From RGIG464 sp045643185 (GTDB lineage Bacteria > Myxococcota_A > Bradymonadia > UBA4248), in the NCBI GenBank assembly GCA_045643185.1, contig JAZUKH010000027.1, forward strand, positions 1 through 23,513: DNA of 23,513 bases, read 5' to 3'. A program made the translations under genes and the position numbers. Shown here piece after piece: positions 23,405 through 23,513 of this stretch. The stretch's first letter is position 1; every line of letters starts with the position of its first letter. The notes under the pieces are model-generated. The model was not told where the DNA came from, searched no databases, and saw nothing but the letters and a program-made list of their open reading frames with translations.

Positions 23405-23513
23405 TTTTGAGGGGGAAGTCTCCCCCTACGTGGCTATTGGCGGCGAAATCGTTTCGATGTAGATCCGTAGCATGCTACGGATCTACATCGAAACGTCGCC
23501 ACGCCAATACGCC
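23405..23513 (+). repeat. Family 1 hairpin repeat, copy A (cut by window end)
   Basis: TTTTGA, then the hairpin GGGGGA-AGTC-TCCCCC (23411-23426), identical to copy C. Then CGTGGC-TATTGGCG on the left and CGCCAATA-C-GCC on the right, enclosing a perfect 44-bp palindrome (23451-23494; arms begin GTTTCGATGTAG and the centre is GCATGC). The window stops within the right arm. From the other copies the next bases should lead to a tail like ACCC-TCGCC-TGGCAGGGCC. The element starts 26 bp after the YkgJ-type gene and may end its transcription. Confidence 0.85.

Noticed and set aside
1..23513. CRISPR array or tandem direct repeats
   Set aside because: The repeats found are dispersed, in both orientations and kilobases apart. 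No regularly spaced short repeats or cas genes are present.

Overview
The window looks like a chromosomal segment of a Gram-negative (diderm) bacterium. Evidence: several type II signal peptides, two outer-membrane beta-barrel proteins ending in Phe, a periplasmic-type lytic transglycosylase, and standard bacterial housekeeping genes. The many HEAT/TPR-type lipoproteins, a DUF3332-like lipoprotein and a large tandem AAA+ ATPase fit a Myxococcota/deltaproteobacterial lineage (perhaps Bradymonadia-like). That placement is inference only. Base composition and codon style look even across the window. I see no phage, plasmid, transposase or CRISPR genes.

Layout on the + strand: murI (170-982), then a transglycosylase lipoprotein (1003-3918), an exported helix-hairpin-helix protein of DUF4332 type (4113-4580), a 1147-residue membrane-anchored TPR-like protein (4889-8332) overlapping a metallophosphoesterase lipoprotein (8329-9435), and a small beta-barrel protein (9493-10029). 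A second beta-barrel gene lies on the - strand (10365-11321), divergent from a DUF3332-type lipoprotein (11592-12059). Then come yebC-ruvC on the - strand (13477-12258) and, divergent from them, a 586-residue helical-repeat lipoprotein (13755-15515). A tandem AAA+ ATPase (15713-17938), an unrecognised helical protein (17969-18667) and a PP2C phosphatase (18856-19623) follow. The - strand operon rsfS-rlmH-comF (21393-19837) comes next, and the window closes with another TM-plus-TPR protein (21626-22963) and a YkgJ-type cysteine-cluster protein (22966-23379).

The genes fall into three groups. One is the cell envelope: murI and the transglycosylase for peptidoglycan synthesis and cleavage, plus lipoproteins, barrels and membrane-tethered repeat proteins. 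One is core information processing: ruvC, yebC, rsfS and rlmH. The third is a possible regulatory or remodelling set: the AAA+ ATPase, its small neighbour and PP2C.

The most unusual content is between the genes. At least four, probably five, intergenic sites (1-70, 4671-4707, 10290-10364, 12147-12254, 23405-23513) carry one modular repeat. It has a short C-rich/G-rich hairpin, then arms of the form GCGGC-TAT...ATA-C-GCCGC with an unpaired C, then a conserved GC-rich tail. The stem between the arms has a different sequence and length in every copy, yet always stays self-complementary. The copy at the window end contains a perfect 44-bp palindrome. A second, unrelated 83-bp repeat occurs twice (10130-10212 on -, 19687-19769 on +). 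Both families lie mainly next to gene 3' ends, and neither carries a gene.
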